Shown in pieces: positions 35,463-47,228 of a DNA stretch of 64,000 bases. A program made the translations under genes and the position numbers. Under the pieces are notes generated by a model. That model did not search any database, was not told the DNA's origin, and saw nothing but the letters and a program-made list of their open reading frames with translations. Position 1 is the stretch's first letter, and each line of letters begins with the position of its first letter. The stretch lies in contig CAXBAF010000009.1 of assembly GCA_963973795.1 (NCBI GenBank), forward strand, positions 52,993 through 116,992, in the 5' to 3' direction. This DNA comes from UBA1926 sp002337215. Its GTDB lineage: Bacteria > Planctomycetota > Phycisphaerae > Phycisphaerales > UBA1924.

Positions 35463-35489
35463 AGCACGGCCAGGATGGCCGTGGCACAC
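35463..35489. repeat. REP palindrome D, inverted relative to C
   Basis: AGCACGGCCAGGATGGCCGT with GGCACAC. It is the same orientation as B. The C-D pair stands 68 bases apart, compared with 33 bases between A and B. Confidence 0.85.
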
Positions 35490-35524
35490 GGGAAGTCCGG
35501 CCCGGCCACCCGCCGCGAACTGTA

Positions 35525-36049
35525 TCAGTCAAGCAATGAGATCAGATAGCCAATGTATACTAGAGCCCAAATAATTCCAAATAGAAGAGGAATGTACTTT
35601 GTGACAGTGCCGCCCCCATCACTTGAAGCGCCCTGGTACCATAAATCATACTCGGGAGAAGAGGCAATTAAGCCTATTCGATAACTGTCGATCCGCTCAT
35701 ATAATGTCCTGGTGCCGTGCAAATGTAAAATACTTATTAAGATGCCAATAGCTGATAAAAATAACGGCATCGTTGTAGAATCTTGTAAAGCATACACTAG
35801 CAAAATTGATTGGATTGCCAGCCAAAATGCTACCCTACTGTGGTAAATCGATTCGTAGCCCAAAAAAATTGACAGTCTTTTATCAATGCATAGTGAACTT
35901 GCATCTTTATCATAGGCATGAAGAAATTTGCGGGAAGGTAGACTGTTTGCTGCACGATGTATTAGTACCGATAACACAAGCAGAATTAGCAGTATGACAG
36001 AGGCTACAAAATCAATTTTTGCAAAGCTATCTGCAGAACAGTTCATCAT
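35525..36049 (-). CDS. Orphan four-helix membrane protein in an AT-rich islet
   Basis: I do not recognise this 174-residue protein. It has four hydrophobic stretches (about 14-32, 70-88, 93-110 and 148-170), little soluble mass and the segment HGTRTLYERIDSYRIG between the third and fourth. Base composition is unlike everything else in the window: two sampled 60-base lines have 33% and 40% GC, against 68% for a line in the adjacent enolase gene. It starts with a double ATG and ends within 40 bases of the REP D element. The AT richness indicates recent acquisition from a different genome; the neighbouring RAYT/REP array may have helped, which is inference. Confidence 0.7.
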   Translation of the reverse strand: MMNCSADSFAKIDFVASVILLILLVLSVLIHRAANSLPSRKFLHAYDKDASSLCIDKRLSIFLGYESIYHSRVAFWLAIQSILLVYALQDSTTMPLFLSAIGILISILHLHGTRTLYERIDSYRIGLIASSPEYDLWYQGASSDGGGTVTKYIPLLFGIIWALVYIGYLISLLD

Positions 36050-36058
36050 TGTGTGACC

Positions 36059-38455
<2,397 letters not shown>

Positions 38456-38663
38456 TGTGAGGCGTGCGGGCTGACCTCGGGTCGGTTCGGGGATTTGTCT
38501 GCGGATTGCCGTGGGCCCTTGTGATTCGTCGCCTTGGTCGCGATGGCGCGGGCTTTTTTTGCGCGTTGGTGTTCGGGGCGTCGATGATCGGTCCTGCGCG
38601 GGCGGCGGTCGTACGATGCGGCGTTCGGGGACTTCCTAGAGCGAGTGGTGATACAGGAGTGGC

Positions 38664-39608
38664 ATGGGCATTTACGACCGGGAGTATGTGCGGGAGGGCC
38701 GACGTGGCGGCGGGGGGTTCGCGGGCGGAGGCGGGGTATCGCCCCGCGCCCGGCTGAGCGGGTGGTCGTTCAACACATGGCTGATCGTGCTGAATGTTGC
38801 GGTGCATGTGTTCCGCTGGATGTTCCTGCAGCCGTACGCGAGCAAGTGGACGGGGATGACCGAAGACTTCCTGTTCCAGTGGGGTCACTTTTCGACGAGA
38901 CTCGGCTTCGGGGCGCTTGAGGTCTGGCGGCTGATCAGTTTTCAGTTCCTGCACGCCGACGGGCTGATGCACCTGGGCTTCAACATGATCGGGCTCTATT
39001 TCTTCGGCGGGCTCGTCGAGCAGTACCTCGGCAAGAAGCGGTACGCCGCGTTCTATCTGATGTGCGGGCTCTGCGGCGGGCTGCTCTATCTGATCCTGAA
39101 CCTGGTCGGGTTCCTCGGCGTGCCGCTGCCCGGAGCGCTCGGGGTTGATCCGCGGACACCGCTGGTGGGCGCTTCGGCCGGGGTGTTCGGGGTGATCATC
39201 GCGTGCGCGTTCATCGCGCCGACGTCGGTGGTGCAGCTTTTGATCCCGCCGATCCCCTTGAAGATGCGGACGTTTGCGTACGGGTACGTCGCGCTCGCGG
39301 CCTTGAACCTCTTCTGGGGCGGGCACAACGCGGGCGGGGACGCGGCGCACCTTGGGGGTGCGATCGCGGGGTACTTCTTTATCCGCAGGCCGCACTTGTT
39401 GCGGGAGTTCTTCGACGTGTTCGGCAATTCGAGCAAGCCGAAGGCTCGGCCCGGGCCGAGGCCCGGGAAGAAGGCGAGGAAAGCGAAAGACCCCGACAAC
39501 GCGGAGGTTGACCGGGTGCTCGACAAGGTGCGCCGAGAGGGGCTGCACAGCCTGAGCGAGGCGGAGAAGAAAACGCTGCAGCGAGCGACGGATGAACGGC
39601 GTGGGTGA
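38664..39608 (+). CDS. Rhomboid-family intramembrane serine protease
   Basis: The 314-residue protein has six or seven hydrophobic segments. The catalytic serine is in VGASAGVFG (about residue 171) and the histidine in DAAHLGGAIAGY (about 228). The WR-like loop WRLISFQFLHADGLMHLGFNM is typical of rhomboids. Residues about 250-280 are a proline/lysine-rich linker, and the last 30 (VDRVLDKVRREGLHSLSEAE onward) form a helical tail like that of the site-2 protease at 16161. It cleaves substrates within the membrane; substrate unknown. Its end overlaps the start of tgt by 17 bases. Confidence 0.9.
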   Translation: MGIYDREYVREGRRGGGGFAGGGGVSPRARLSGWSFNTWLIVLNVAVHVFRWMFLQPYASKWTGMTEDFLFQWGHFSTRLGFGALEVWRLISFQFLHADGLMHLGFNMIGLYFFGGLVEQYLGKKRYAAFYLMCGLCGGLLYLILNLVGFLGVPLPGALGVDPRTPLVGASAGVFGVIIACAFIAPTSVVQLLIPPIPLKMRTFAYGYVALAALNLFWGGHNAGGDAAHLGGAIAGYFFIRRPHLLREFFDVFGNSSKPKARPGPRPGKKARKAKDPDNAEVDRVLDKVRREGLHSLSEAEKKTLQRATDERRG

Positions 39609-40887
39609 GGCGATCTCTTTCAGGGTCGAGCAGCGATCCTCGGTGTGCGGGGCGAGGACCGGAGTCGTCGAGACGCGGCACGGGTCGTTCGCGACCCCCG
39701 CGTTCATGCCGGTGGGCACGAAGGGGTCGATTAAGGGGATCTTCCCCAAGCAGATCCGCGAGGGCGGGGCGGAGTGCGTGCTCAACAACACCTACCACCT
39801 CCTGCTGCGTCCCGGCAGCGAGCTGATCCAGCGGCGCGGAGGCGTGCATCGGTTCATGAACTGGGACGGGCCGATCCTGACCGACTCGGGCGGGTACCAG
39901 GCGTACTCGATGGCGGACATCAACGCGATCGATGAAGACGGTGTGACTTTTAAGAGCATCCTGACTGGGGAGAAGATCCGGCTCACCCCGGAGGTCTCGA
40001 TGCGTGTGCAGAACCAGCTCGGGCCCGACATCATGATGGCGTTCGATGACTGCCCGCCCAGCGTGGACCCGGAGGCGGGGCCCACGAACCAGACGCGGAT
40101 CCGTTTGGCGGCGGAACGGGACACAGGGAAATCGAAGGCGTATTCGCACGAAGAGCGGCTCGATTTGGCGCTCGAGCGTACGACGAGGTGGCTCGATCGC
40201 TGCAAACGAGCACACGCCAACCCTGACACCCAGGCGCTCTTTGGGATCGTGCAGGGAGGCACGGATCTGGATCGGAGGACGCGGTCGGTGCGTGAGGTGT
40301 GCGATATCGAGTTGCCGGGGTACGCGATCGGCGGCGTCGCGGTCGGGGAGAGCGGGGACGACATCTCCCGCGTCGTGCGGCACACGGCACCTCTGATGCC
40401 GGAAGACAAGCCGAGATACCTGATGGGGGTCGGGTATCCACGGGACATGGTCGCGGCGGTGTGCGCGGGGGTGGACATGTTCGATTGCGTGCTCCCGACG
40501 CGGAACGGGCGGAACGCGAACGCGTTTGTTCGGAGTATGGAAGAGTCGGGGGGACGGGGGCAGATCCGGCTGCGGAACGCGAAGTTTGCCGAGGACGACC
40601 GGCCTCTTGAGGCCGATTGCGATTGCCAGGCGTGCGATCCCACGCGTCACGGCTGGCCGAGTTTGGATGGTTCGCCGTTCACTCGGGCGTACATCAGGCA
40701 CCTGTTCCAAGCCGACGAGATGTTGGGGCCCTTGCTGGTGAGCCTGCACAACCTCCGGTTCTATCAGCGATTGATGATTGATGTTCGGGCTGCCGTCGCC
40801 AACGATGACTGGCTCGGGCTCGCGCGTCGCTGGCCCGGGGCGGCGGCGGGCGTGCCCACCGAGTTGATGGCCCTCGGGGCGGAGTGA
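39592..40887 (+). CDS. tgt: Queuine tRNA-ribosyltransferase (tRNA-guanine transglycosylase)
   Basis: The 431-residue enzyme exchanges guanine 34 in GUN-anticodon tRNAs for the queuosine precursor. It shows LTDSGGYQAYSMA with the catalytic aspartate, QNQLGPDIMMAFDDCPP, ALFGIVQGG, YLMGVG, VDMFDCVLPTRNGRNA with the nucleophile Asp near 298, and the zinc site DCDCQACD with a later His in SLHNLRFY. Its ATG lies inside the rhomboid gene, 17 bases before that stop. It is followed by yajC and secDF, the order seen in many bacteria. Other queuosine pathway genes are not recognised nearby, apart from the QueC-like remnant at 53059. Confidence 0.95.
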   Translation: MNGVGEAISFRVEQRSSVCGARTGVVETRHGSFATPAFMPVGTKGSIKGIFPKQIREGGAECVLNNTYHLLLRPGSELIQRRGGVHRFMNWDGPILTDSGGYQAYSMADINAIDEDGVTFKSILTGEKIRLTPEVSMRVQNQLGPDIMMAFDDCPPSVDPEAGPTNQTRIRLAAERDTGKSKAYSHEERLDLALERTTRWLDRCKRAHANPDTQALFGIVQGGTDLDRRTRSVREVCDIELPGYAIGGVAVGESGDDISRVVRHTAPLMPEDKPRYLMGVGYPRDMVAAVCAGVDMFDCVLPTRNGRNANAFVRSMEESGGRGQIRLRNAKFAEDDRPLEADCDCQACDPTRHGWPSLDGSPFTRAYIRHLFQADEMLGPLLVSLHNLRFYQRLMIDVRAAVANDDWLGLARRWPGAAAGVPTELMALGAE

Positions 40888-41020
40888 ATCCCCGAGGCTG
40901 TGTTGTTGATGTTCGATGCCGGCGTGTGCGGTGGATCGTGCCGCGGGCCGGTCTCGCGTCTGAATGCTGGCCGAGCCTTGTTCCCTCCGGATGGGCAGGG
41001 GCTCTGGCCTGGAGATACCG

Positions 41021-41551
41021 ATGTCTGATATGACGATGTGGACGATGACGCTTGCCCAAGAGGCTGGTTCCGAGGTGCTCGGGGCGCCGAGCGGCGGCGG
41101 GGCCCCCTCCGGTGGTGGCGTCGAAGGTGTGGAGGGGACGCCCGGCGAAGCGGTTCCCGGGGGTGCACCGAGCGGAACTCAGCAGGCTCCCGGCGGGATG
41201 AAGATGATGCTCCCGCTTCTCTTCGGGCTGATGATCTTCATGGTCGTGACCTCGATGCTGAGCGGGCGGAAAGAAAAGAAGAAGCGGGCGGAACTGATGA
41301 GCAATCTGAAGCGTCGGGACAAAGTCCAGACGATCGGTGGCATCATCGGGACGATCGCGGAGATCAAGAGCGACGAGGTGGTGCTGAAAGTGGACCACGG
41401 GTCGCAGACGCGTATCCGCTTCGCCCGGTCCGCGATCCAGCAGGTGCTGCACTCGGCCGCGGGTACCGATGACGGATCGGCCTTGGGCGAGGATATTGAA
41501 GAGCTGGAACTCGAAAACCCGACGCTCGAACAAGAGGCGATGCGGGTCTGA
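41021..41551 (+). CDS. yajC: SecDF accessory protein YajC
   Basis: The 176-residue protein has the YajC membrane helix (MMLPLLFGLMIFMVVTSMLS, about 60-80) and the following conserved RKEKKKRAELMSNLKRRDKVQTIGGIIGTI region, then KSDEVVLKVD. It sits in the inner membrane with SecDF at the Sec translocon. The N-terminal 55 residues are a glycine/proline-rich extension before the helix, longer than the usual YajC. The frame extends upstream to 40964, but ATG 41021 is the better start. It lies between tgt and secDF. Confidence 0.9.
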   Translation: MSDMTMWTMTLAQEAGSEVLGAPSGGGAPSGGGVEGVEGTPGEAVPGGAPSGTQQAPGGMKMMLPLLFGLMIFMVVTSMLSGRKEKKKRAELMSNLKRRDKVQTIGGIIGTIAEIKSDEVVLKVDHGSQTRIRFARSAIQQVLHSAAGTDDGSALGEDIEELELENPTLEQEAMRV

Positions 41552-41602
41552 GTGAAGGGGTAGTTTGCCGGGACCCTGACCGGACTCGGTCGGGCCTGGT
41601 GA

Positions 41603-41618
41603 CGATCGCCGGCGATCG
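41603..41618. repeat. Perfect 16-base palindrome between yajC and secDF
   Basis: CGATCGCC is followed at once by GGCGATCG. It lies in the 150-base gap between yajC and secDF and has no T run beside it, so it is not an obvious terminator. It may be an operator or a chance GC-rich palindrome. Confidence 0.5.
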
Positions 41619-41701
41619 CCGGTTTGGGCTTGGACCGAGATGTGATTGACTTCGGCGCTCTCGCGGGCTGAACCGCGGAGCGTCTTGCGGGTGTGAAACC
41701 G

Positions 41702-44700
41702 ATGCGAAACGTGATCCGGAACTCGATCTTTGCGCTGGCGCTGCTGGTGCTCGCGGTCGTCTCAATCGTGCCGCCTGAGGACAAGCTTCGGCTCGGCAAG
41801 GACCTTCGCGGCGGGACAACGCTGATCTACGCGGTGGACATCCCCGCGGGTGCTGACGCGAAGGAAACGCTGGGCCAGACGATTTCGATCCTCAAGAAGC
41901 GTGTGGACCCGAGCGGCCTGCTCGAGATCCAGATGGTGGCGCAGGGGCGGGACCGGATCGAAGTCACGATGCCGCTGCCCAGCGAGAAGGTCAAGGCGCT
42001 GAGGGCGACGTATGACGAGACGCTGTCGCGTCTCGGCCAGTGCTCGGTCTCGCAATCGCAACTCGAGCGGGTGCTGCGTGATGGCGGGCCCGAGCTGGAG
42101 AGCCGGCTCGAGTCGCTGTCCTGCGGGAGTGATGACAGGCTTGCGTTGCTCAACGACGCGGCGGAGGCGTTCCGTGAAAAGGTCGCGGCGGAGTCGGACC
42201 TTGAGACGACGCGGTCCAGCGGTACGCCGACCGACGAGGAGATCCAGAACCTCGCGGCGATGGTGGCGCAGGCGCAGATCAAGTACGAGGATCTCATCGC
42301 GGAATTGGTCCAGGGCCAGCTCACCGCGGACGACGTGGACGAAGCGCTGACGCTTTCCAGCCGTCGGAAGATGATGCGGGACGAGAACGACAACTACGTC
42401 GAGTTCGACAGTCCGCGGGAGCGCCGTCTGAAGGAGATCGAGGCGCAGTTCCCGAACGACTGGCCGCAGGTGCAGGAGATCATCTCGGCCTACGAGGCCT
42501 ATGAGGCGGAGCGGACGAGCCTGGATGACCCGGATGATCTGAAACGGCTGATCAGCGCGGCGGGTGTTCCGGCGTTCCGGATCACGATCGATCCGCAAGG
42601 GCGCGGAACGGACAACACCCACCCCGAAGAGGGTCGCCTCCGCGACGAGTTCAACGAGCGTGGCCCCGGCAACGTGCGGAGCCGGGATGCGCGATGGTGC
42701 AAGATCAACGACATCACGACGTTCCCGGCGGGACCAGAGTCCGTCGGAGAACTCGCGGCGCTCGAGGCGGATCCGGCGGGTTATTTCGCGGCCAGGAACT
42801 ACGTTGGCGAGGAGTACGAGGGCAACTACTACATCCTCTGCTGGGATACGCGCGGGATGCGTCTGACCAAGCAGGAGGGTGACTGGCGGATCGCGAGCGC
42901 GTCGCAGAGTGTGGATGACGTGGGCCGGCCCGCGATCGCCTTCACGATGGACTCGCGGGGTGCGGGCAAGCTGGGCGATCTGACCGGTCCCAACATCGGC
43001 AACAAGATGGCGGTCCTGCTCGACGAGGAGGTCTACACGGCCCCGACGCTGCAGGGCAACATCAGCCGGAACGGGCAGATCTCGGGCGATTTCACTCCTG
43101 AGCAGATCAACTACATCATCCAGGTGATGACGGCGGGTTCGCTCAGCGCAAACCTGAGCCCCGAACCGATCAGCCAGAACACGATCGCTCCGGAGTTCGG
43201 GGCCGACAACCTTCGCGCGGGTCGGACGGCGGGCCTGATCGCGCTCGCGGCGGTCAGCGCGTTCATGATCTTCTACTACTTCGTGTTCGGTGCGGTGGCG
43301 GTGATCAGCCTGCTGTTCAACGCGATCCTGATCCTTGGGGCGATGAGCCTGGCGCGGGCCGCGTTCACGCTCCCGGGTATCGCGGGCATCATTTTGACAT
43401 TCGGTATGGCGGTGGACGCGAACGTGCTGATCTACGAGCGCGTGCGTGAAGAGATGCGCAACGGCCTGGACCTCCGCGCGGCGGTGAAGGTCGGGTATCA
43501 GAAGGCGCTCTCGTCGATCGTCGACGGCAACGTCACGAATTTGATTATCACGTTCGTTCTCGCGAACCTGGGTACGCAGGAGATCAAGGGATTCGCGATC
43601 ACGCTCGGTATCGGTGTGGTGGCGACACTGTTCAGCGCATTGATCGTGAGCCGGCTGGTGCTGGCGCTGCTGATCGATGTGGTCAAGGTGAAGCACCTGA
43701 CGATGCTGCCGACGGTTGTGCCGGTGATCGAGCGGACGCTCGAGCCCCGGATCGACTGGATGAAACTGCGGTACTTTGCGGTGGTCGTGAGCCTGATCGG
43801 CGTCGGCCTCGGCATCGCGATGGTGGCGATCCAGGGCGAGAAGATGCTGGATACCGAGTTCCGGGGCGGCACGCAGGTCACGTTCGAGTTGCGTGATGCC
43901 GGCGAGGGAGTACCCGCCGACGCGGTGAGTTCGAACGGGAATCTGACACTGACGCGTGCGGATGTTGAATCCCGCGTGCGGGCAATCGCGGAGGATCGCG
44001 ACGAGGTTGATCCGCTCCGTCCGCTGCGGACTGCAGAGGTCATCCCCGTCAACCCGGCCTCGGACGGGGTAACGTCGGACCGCTTCCAGGTCAAAACCTA
44101 CGCGACGAACGCGGACGCGGTGATGGGTGCCATTACAGCGGCGTTCGAGCAGGAACTGGGAAGCGATCCGGCGCTGACGTTTACCGGGCGGGATCGGGAT
44201 CCGACCGCTCTCGCGACTCTGCCGGTGTACCCCGTGCTGAGCGAAACGCTTGGAGATGTGATCCGCCGGCCGGGCTCGCTGCTGAACGTGGGCGAGTTCT
44301 TCGGCGGGGTTGCGATCGTGCTAGAGGATCTACGGGTCGATGGCGCCGAGCAGATCCGCCGTCCCTCTCTGGCCCGGCTGGAGAGCCGCATCGCGCAAAT
44401 GCGCGGCAACACCGATTACTCATCGACGCTCGATCGTCGGCAGGAGATCGTGGTTCTGGAGGGCACCGAGGAGGCCGTGCAGACGGCGGTGCTGCTCGTG
44501 TGGGACGAAGGCGTGAGCTTCATCCAGAACGAGGGGCTCTGGGACGAGCAACTCGCGACGCTGGAATGGGAGATCACGGTCGAGGCGCTCGGATCGTTCA
44601 CGACAACGGCGAGCGTTCAGTCGTTCAGCAGCGTGATCGCGGAGAACTTCAAGAACACGGCGGTTGTCGCGGTGTTCCTGAGCCTCATGCTCATCCTGAT

Positions 44701-45235
44701 CTACATCTGGGTTCGGTTCGGCTCCGTGCGGTACTCGATGGCGGCGATCGTGACGCTCCTGCACGACGTGCTGTTCGCGATCGGGCTCATCGCGATGGCC
44801 GAGATCCTGTACGACCACGACATCACCGCGTCGTTCGCACAGAGCCTGCTGATTGAGCCGTTCAAGATCGATCTGAACCTGGTCGCGGCGATCCTGACGA
44901 TCATCGGGTATTCGCTCAACGACACGATCGTCATCATGGACCGGATCCGGGAGAACCGGGGGCGGATGCCGTACGCGACCAAGAAGGTCGTGAACGATTC
45001 GATCAATCAGACGGTCAGCCGGACGATCATCACGTCGGGTACAACCCTGATCGCGACGCTGATTCTGTACACGAGCGGCGGGCCCGGCGTGCGGGCGTTC
45101 AGCTACGCGCTGTTGTGCGGCGTCGTTGTTGGTACGTATTCATCGATCGCGGTGGCGTCCCCCCTCGTGTGGTCGCGGCGGAGGGACCTGTCGGCAGGGA
45201 ACGCGGCGGAACCGAGCACCTCTCGGATCCCGTAA
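41702..45235 (+). CDS. secDF: Protein translocase SecDF fusion
   Basis: The 1177-residue membrane protein uses the proton gradient to help pull secreted proteins across the membrane. SecD: a membrane helix near the N-terminus, LGKDLRGGTTLIYAV, then a long periplasmic region, MAVLLDEEVYTAP, AGSLSANLSPEPI and a six-helix bundle with FGMAVDANVLIYERVREEM. SecF: EFRGGTQVTFEL after its first helix, and a second bundle with TIIGYSLNDTIVIMDRIREN. The periplasmic part of SecD carries about 200 residues more than usual (acidic helical region 110-300), and SecF has a similar insert (about 730-960). ATG 41702 and GTG 41693 are equally possible starts. Confidence 0.93.
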   Translation: MRNVIRNSIFALALLVLAVVSIVPPEDKLRLGKDLRGGTTLIYAVDIPAGADAKETLGQTISILKKRVDPSGLLEIQMVAQGRDRIEVTMPLPSEKVKALRATYDETLSRLGQCSVSQSQLERVLRDGGPELESRLESLSCGSDDRLALLNDAAEAFREKVAAESDLETTRSSGTPTDEEIQNLAAMVAQAQIKYEDLIAELVQGQLTADDVDEALTLSSRRKMMRDENDNYVEFDSPRERRLKEIEAQFPNDWPQVQEIISAYEAYEAERTSLDDPDDLKRLISAAGVPAFRITIDPQGRGTDNTHPEEGRLRDEFNERGPGNVRSRDARWCKINDITTFPAGPESVGELAALEADPAGYFAARNYVGEEYEGNYYILCWDTRGMRLTKQEGDWRIASASQSVDDVGRPAIAFTMDSRGAGKLGDLTGPNIGNKMAVLLDEEVYTAPTLQGNISRNGQISGDFTPEQINYIIQVMTAGSLSANLSPEPISQNTIAPEFGADNLRAGRTAGLIALAAVSAFMIFYYFVFGAVAVISLLFNAILILGAMSLARAAFTLPGIAGIILTFGMAVDANVLIYERVREEMRNGLDLRAAVKVGYQKALSSIVDGNVTNLIITFVLANLGTQEIKGFAITLGIGVVATLFSALIVSRLVLALLIDVVKVKHLTMLPTVVPVIERTLEPRIDWMKLRYFAVVVSLIGVGLGIAMVAIQGEKMLDTEFRGGTQVTFELRDAGEGVPADAVSSNGNLTLTRADVESRVRAIAEDRDEVDPLRPLRTAEVIPVNPASDGVTSDRFQVKTYATNADAVMGAITAAFEQELGSDPALTFTGRDRDPTALATLPVYPVLSETLGDVIRRPGSLLNVGEFFGGVAIVLEDLRVDGAEQIRRPSLARLESRIAQMRGNTDYSSTLDRRQEIVVLEGTEEAVQTAVLLVWDEGVSFIQNEGLWDEQLATLEWEITVEALGSFTTTASVQSFSSVIAENFKNTAVVAVFLSLMLILIYIWVRFGSVRYSMAAIVTLLHDVLFAIGLIAMAEILYDHDITASFAQSLLIEPFKIDLNLVAAILTIIGYSLNDTIVIMDRIRENRGRMPYATKKVVNDSINQTVSRTIITSGTTLIATLILYTSGGPGVRAFSYALLCGVVVGTYSSIAVASPLVWSRRRDLSAGNAAEPSTSRIP

Positions 45236-45277
45236 ACTCCGTCGAGGGGCTGAGCGAATTCTCGATCGGAGGGCGCA

Positions 45278-46006
45278 ATGCACGACAGGACGGCGCGGGT
45301 TTTCTCGGGCCTCGGTGTGCTGGTGCTGCTTTGGATCGGTGTGTACTGGGCGTGGCCGGTAAGAGACGACGGGGCAACACTCCCCGGTGTTTCGCTGGGC
45401 GATGACACCGCGAACAGCGTGGGGCAAGACGAGCCGCGGGCCCGGTCGCCCTTGGTCGCGGAACGATTCCCGTCCCCGGGCAGCGATGAGCCACAGGTTT
45501 TTGAGACCATCGCACCGCCCGAACCTGATCGGCCTTCGGTCGGATCGGAATCGGGGCCGGCTGAATCCGGGGCTCGAGTGATCGCGCCGGAGTTCGATGA
45601 CTACGTGATTCGCTCGGGTGACAATTTTGAGGTAATCTCTCGACGGGTGTACGGCACGCGGCGGCACGCGATGGCGATCGCTCGGTCGAACCCGCTGCTG
45701 GACCCACGGAAACTCCGGGCCGGGCAAACGATCCGGGTGCCGAGGGATCCTGCGAACATTCAGGGGCTCCCGGCGGACGGCACGGGCGAACCAGAGGGCC
45801 GACCGGTTTCTCCAAGCGACGCGGCGACGATCGAGTACACGGTGAAGCGGGGCGACACGCTGAGCGGGATTGCGAAAGCCTTCTACGGCTCAACAAAGCA
45901 CGTCGATTTCCTTTACGAATCGAACCGCGGACGGCTGGCGTCGAAGGACGACCTACGGCTCGGGCAGGTGCTGCTGATTCGGCCGCTGCCTGAGGGGGCG
46001 GATTGA
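45278..46006 (+). CDS. Membrane-anchored double LysM protein
   Basis: The 242-residue product has an N-terminal membrane helix (VFSGLGVLVLLWIGVYWAW), a proline/serine-rich linker (about 30-105), and two LysM domains: YVIRSGDNFEVISRRVYG (about 107-155) and YTVKRGDTLSGIAKAFYG (about 187-238). LysM binds peptidoglycan, so it likely tethers membrane and cell wall. Its stop overlaps the ATG of the next gene, so the four genes 45278-48754 form a coupled run. There is no enzymatic domain. Confidence 0.87.
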   Translation: MHDRTARVFSGLGVLVLLWIGVYWAWPVRDDGATLPGVSLGDDTANSVGQDEPRARSPLVAERFPSPGSDEPQVFETIAPPEPDRPSVGSESGPAESGARVIAPEFDDYVIRSGDNFEVISRRVYGTRRHAMAIARSNPLLDPRKLRAGQTIRVPRDPANIQGLPADGTGEPEGRPVSPSDAATIEYTVKRGDTLSGIAKAFYGSTKHVDFLYESNRGRLASKDDLRLGQVLLIRPLPEGAD

Positions 46007-47217
46007 TGGCCGCGGGGAATGATTCAACGGCGCAGACGCCGGGTGCCCGGTGTGATGTGCTCGTGATCGGCGGCGGTGTGTGCGGCTTGTGGACGCTGCA
46101 CACGCTGCGGGACGCGGGGTTCAACGCGTGGCTCGTCGAACGGTCGGCGCTCGGAGATGGGCAGACGATCGCGAGCCAGGGGATCCTCCACGCCGGCACC
46201 AAGTACGATCTCCCGGGGAACGCGGCGGACGCGTCCGAAGCGGTCGCCGCTGTGCAGCCGATCTGGGAGGATGCGCTCGCCGGTCGCAGCCTGCCCGGCG
46301 TGCCGGATCTCAGCGCGGCGAAGTGCCTTGCACGAGAAACGGTCTACTGGACGCGGAACACCATCGGATCGCGGATCGCGGCCGAGGGTGCGAAACGCAC
46401 TCTGCGGACCACGCTCAAGAAACTACCACGCGAACGATGGCCGCTGGGGTTCGAGCAGGCGCCTCGGGGCGTGAAGGTCTACCGGGCGCCGGAGACCGTG
46501 CTCGAGCCCGGCTCACTGCTGAATGCGATGCGTCACCGCGTCGAGGCCAGGGCCCGCGTGGGCCGGGTCCAGTCGATCGAGCATGACGAGACGGGCGTGC
46601 GGATTCGGCTCGCAAGCGGTCCGAGCGTGTCGTGTTCCGCGGTCGTGCTGTGTGCGGGGGAGGGCAATGAATCGTTGATCGATCTTGCGGGTGGTGATGG
46701 ATCGGCGCTGATGCAGCGTCGGCCGCTCCATCAACTCGTTGCGGCGGGGACACCGTTCCCCCTCAACGGGCATTGTCTCAAGCTCGATCTCGACAAGCCG
46801 GAATTGACGGTCACGACCGGTGAACTCGGGGGCCTCCAGACGTGGTATTTCGGGGGCGGACCCGCCGAGGAGGGTGTCGGTCGATCGCCCGAGGCGCAGA
46901 TCGAGGCGGGCAAGGCCGCGGTGTCGCGCAGCCTCCCCTGGGTCGATCAGGCGTCGTTCTCGTGGCGGGTGTTTGAGATCGATCGGGCAGAAGGACGCCA
47001 ACCCGACGGGAAACGTCCGAACGAGGCGGTCGTTGAGTGGGCTGGGGAACGGGTGATGGCGGCATGGCCGACAAAGCTCGTGCTGGCGCCGCGGGCGGCT
47101 GGGCTCGTGCTCAAGCGACTCAGAGATCGCGGGATCACGCCCGGGGTCGAGGCCGGGCGTGGGTCCGATGGGCTGGATGGTCTGCCGGAAGCACCAGTCG
47201 CGGCGCGGGTCTGGTGA
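46006..47217 (+). CDS. FAD-dependent oxidoreductase (DAO family)
   Basis: The 403-residue flavoprotein opens with the FAD-binding CDVLVIGGGVCGLWTLHTL, and shows ASQGILHAGTKYDL, typical of the glycerol-3-phosphate dehydrogenase/hydroxyglutarate oxidase branch of the DAO family, and VVLCAGEGNE in the middle. The substrate is not identifiable. ATG 46006 was chosen because it overlaps the LysM gene's stop (TGATG); TTG 46003 is an alternative. It is followed by an aldo-keto reductase gene 12 bases downstream. Confidence 0.85.
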   Translation: MAAGNDSTAQTPGARCDVLVIGGGVCGLWTLHTLRDAGFNAWLVERSALGDGQTIASQGILHAGTKYDLPGNAADASEAVAAVQPIWEDALAGRSLPGVPDLSAAKCLARETVYWTRNTIGSRIAAEGAKRTLRTTLKKLPRERWPLGFEQAPRGVKVYRAPETVLEPGSLLNAMRHRVEARARVGRVQSIEHDETGVRIRLASGPSVSCSAVVLCAGEGNESLIDLAGGDGSALMQRRPLHQLVAAGTPFPLNGHCLKLDLDKPELTVTTGELGGLQTWYFGGGPAEEGVGRSPEAQIEAGKAAVSRSLPWVDQASFSWRVFEIDRAEGRQPDGKRPNEAVVEWAGERVMAAWPTKLVLAPRAAGLVLKRLRDRGITPGVEAGRGSDGLDGLPEAPVAARVW

Positions 47218-47228
47218 ACGGAGCGAGC

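Noticed and set aside
38520..38580. Terminator after the dockerin-tailed protein gene at 37532
   Set aside because: A run of seven T is present near 38553, but no convincing hairpin stands directly before it.
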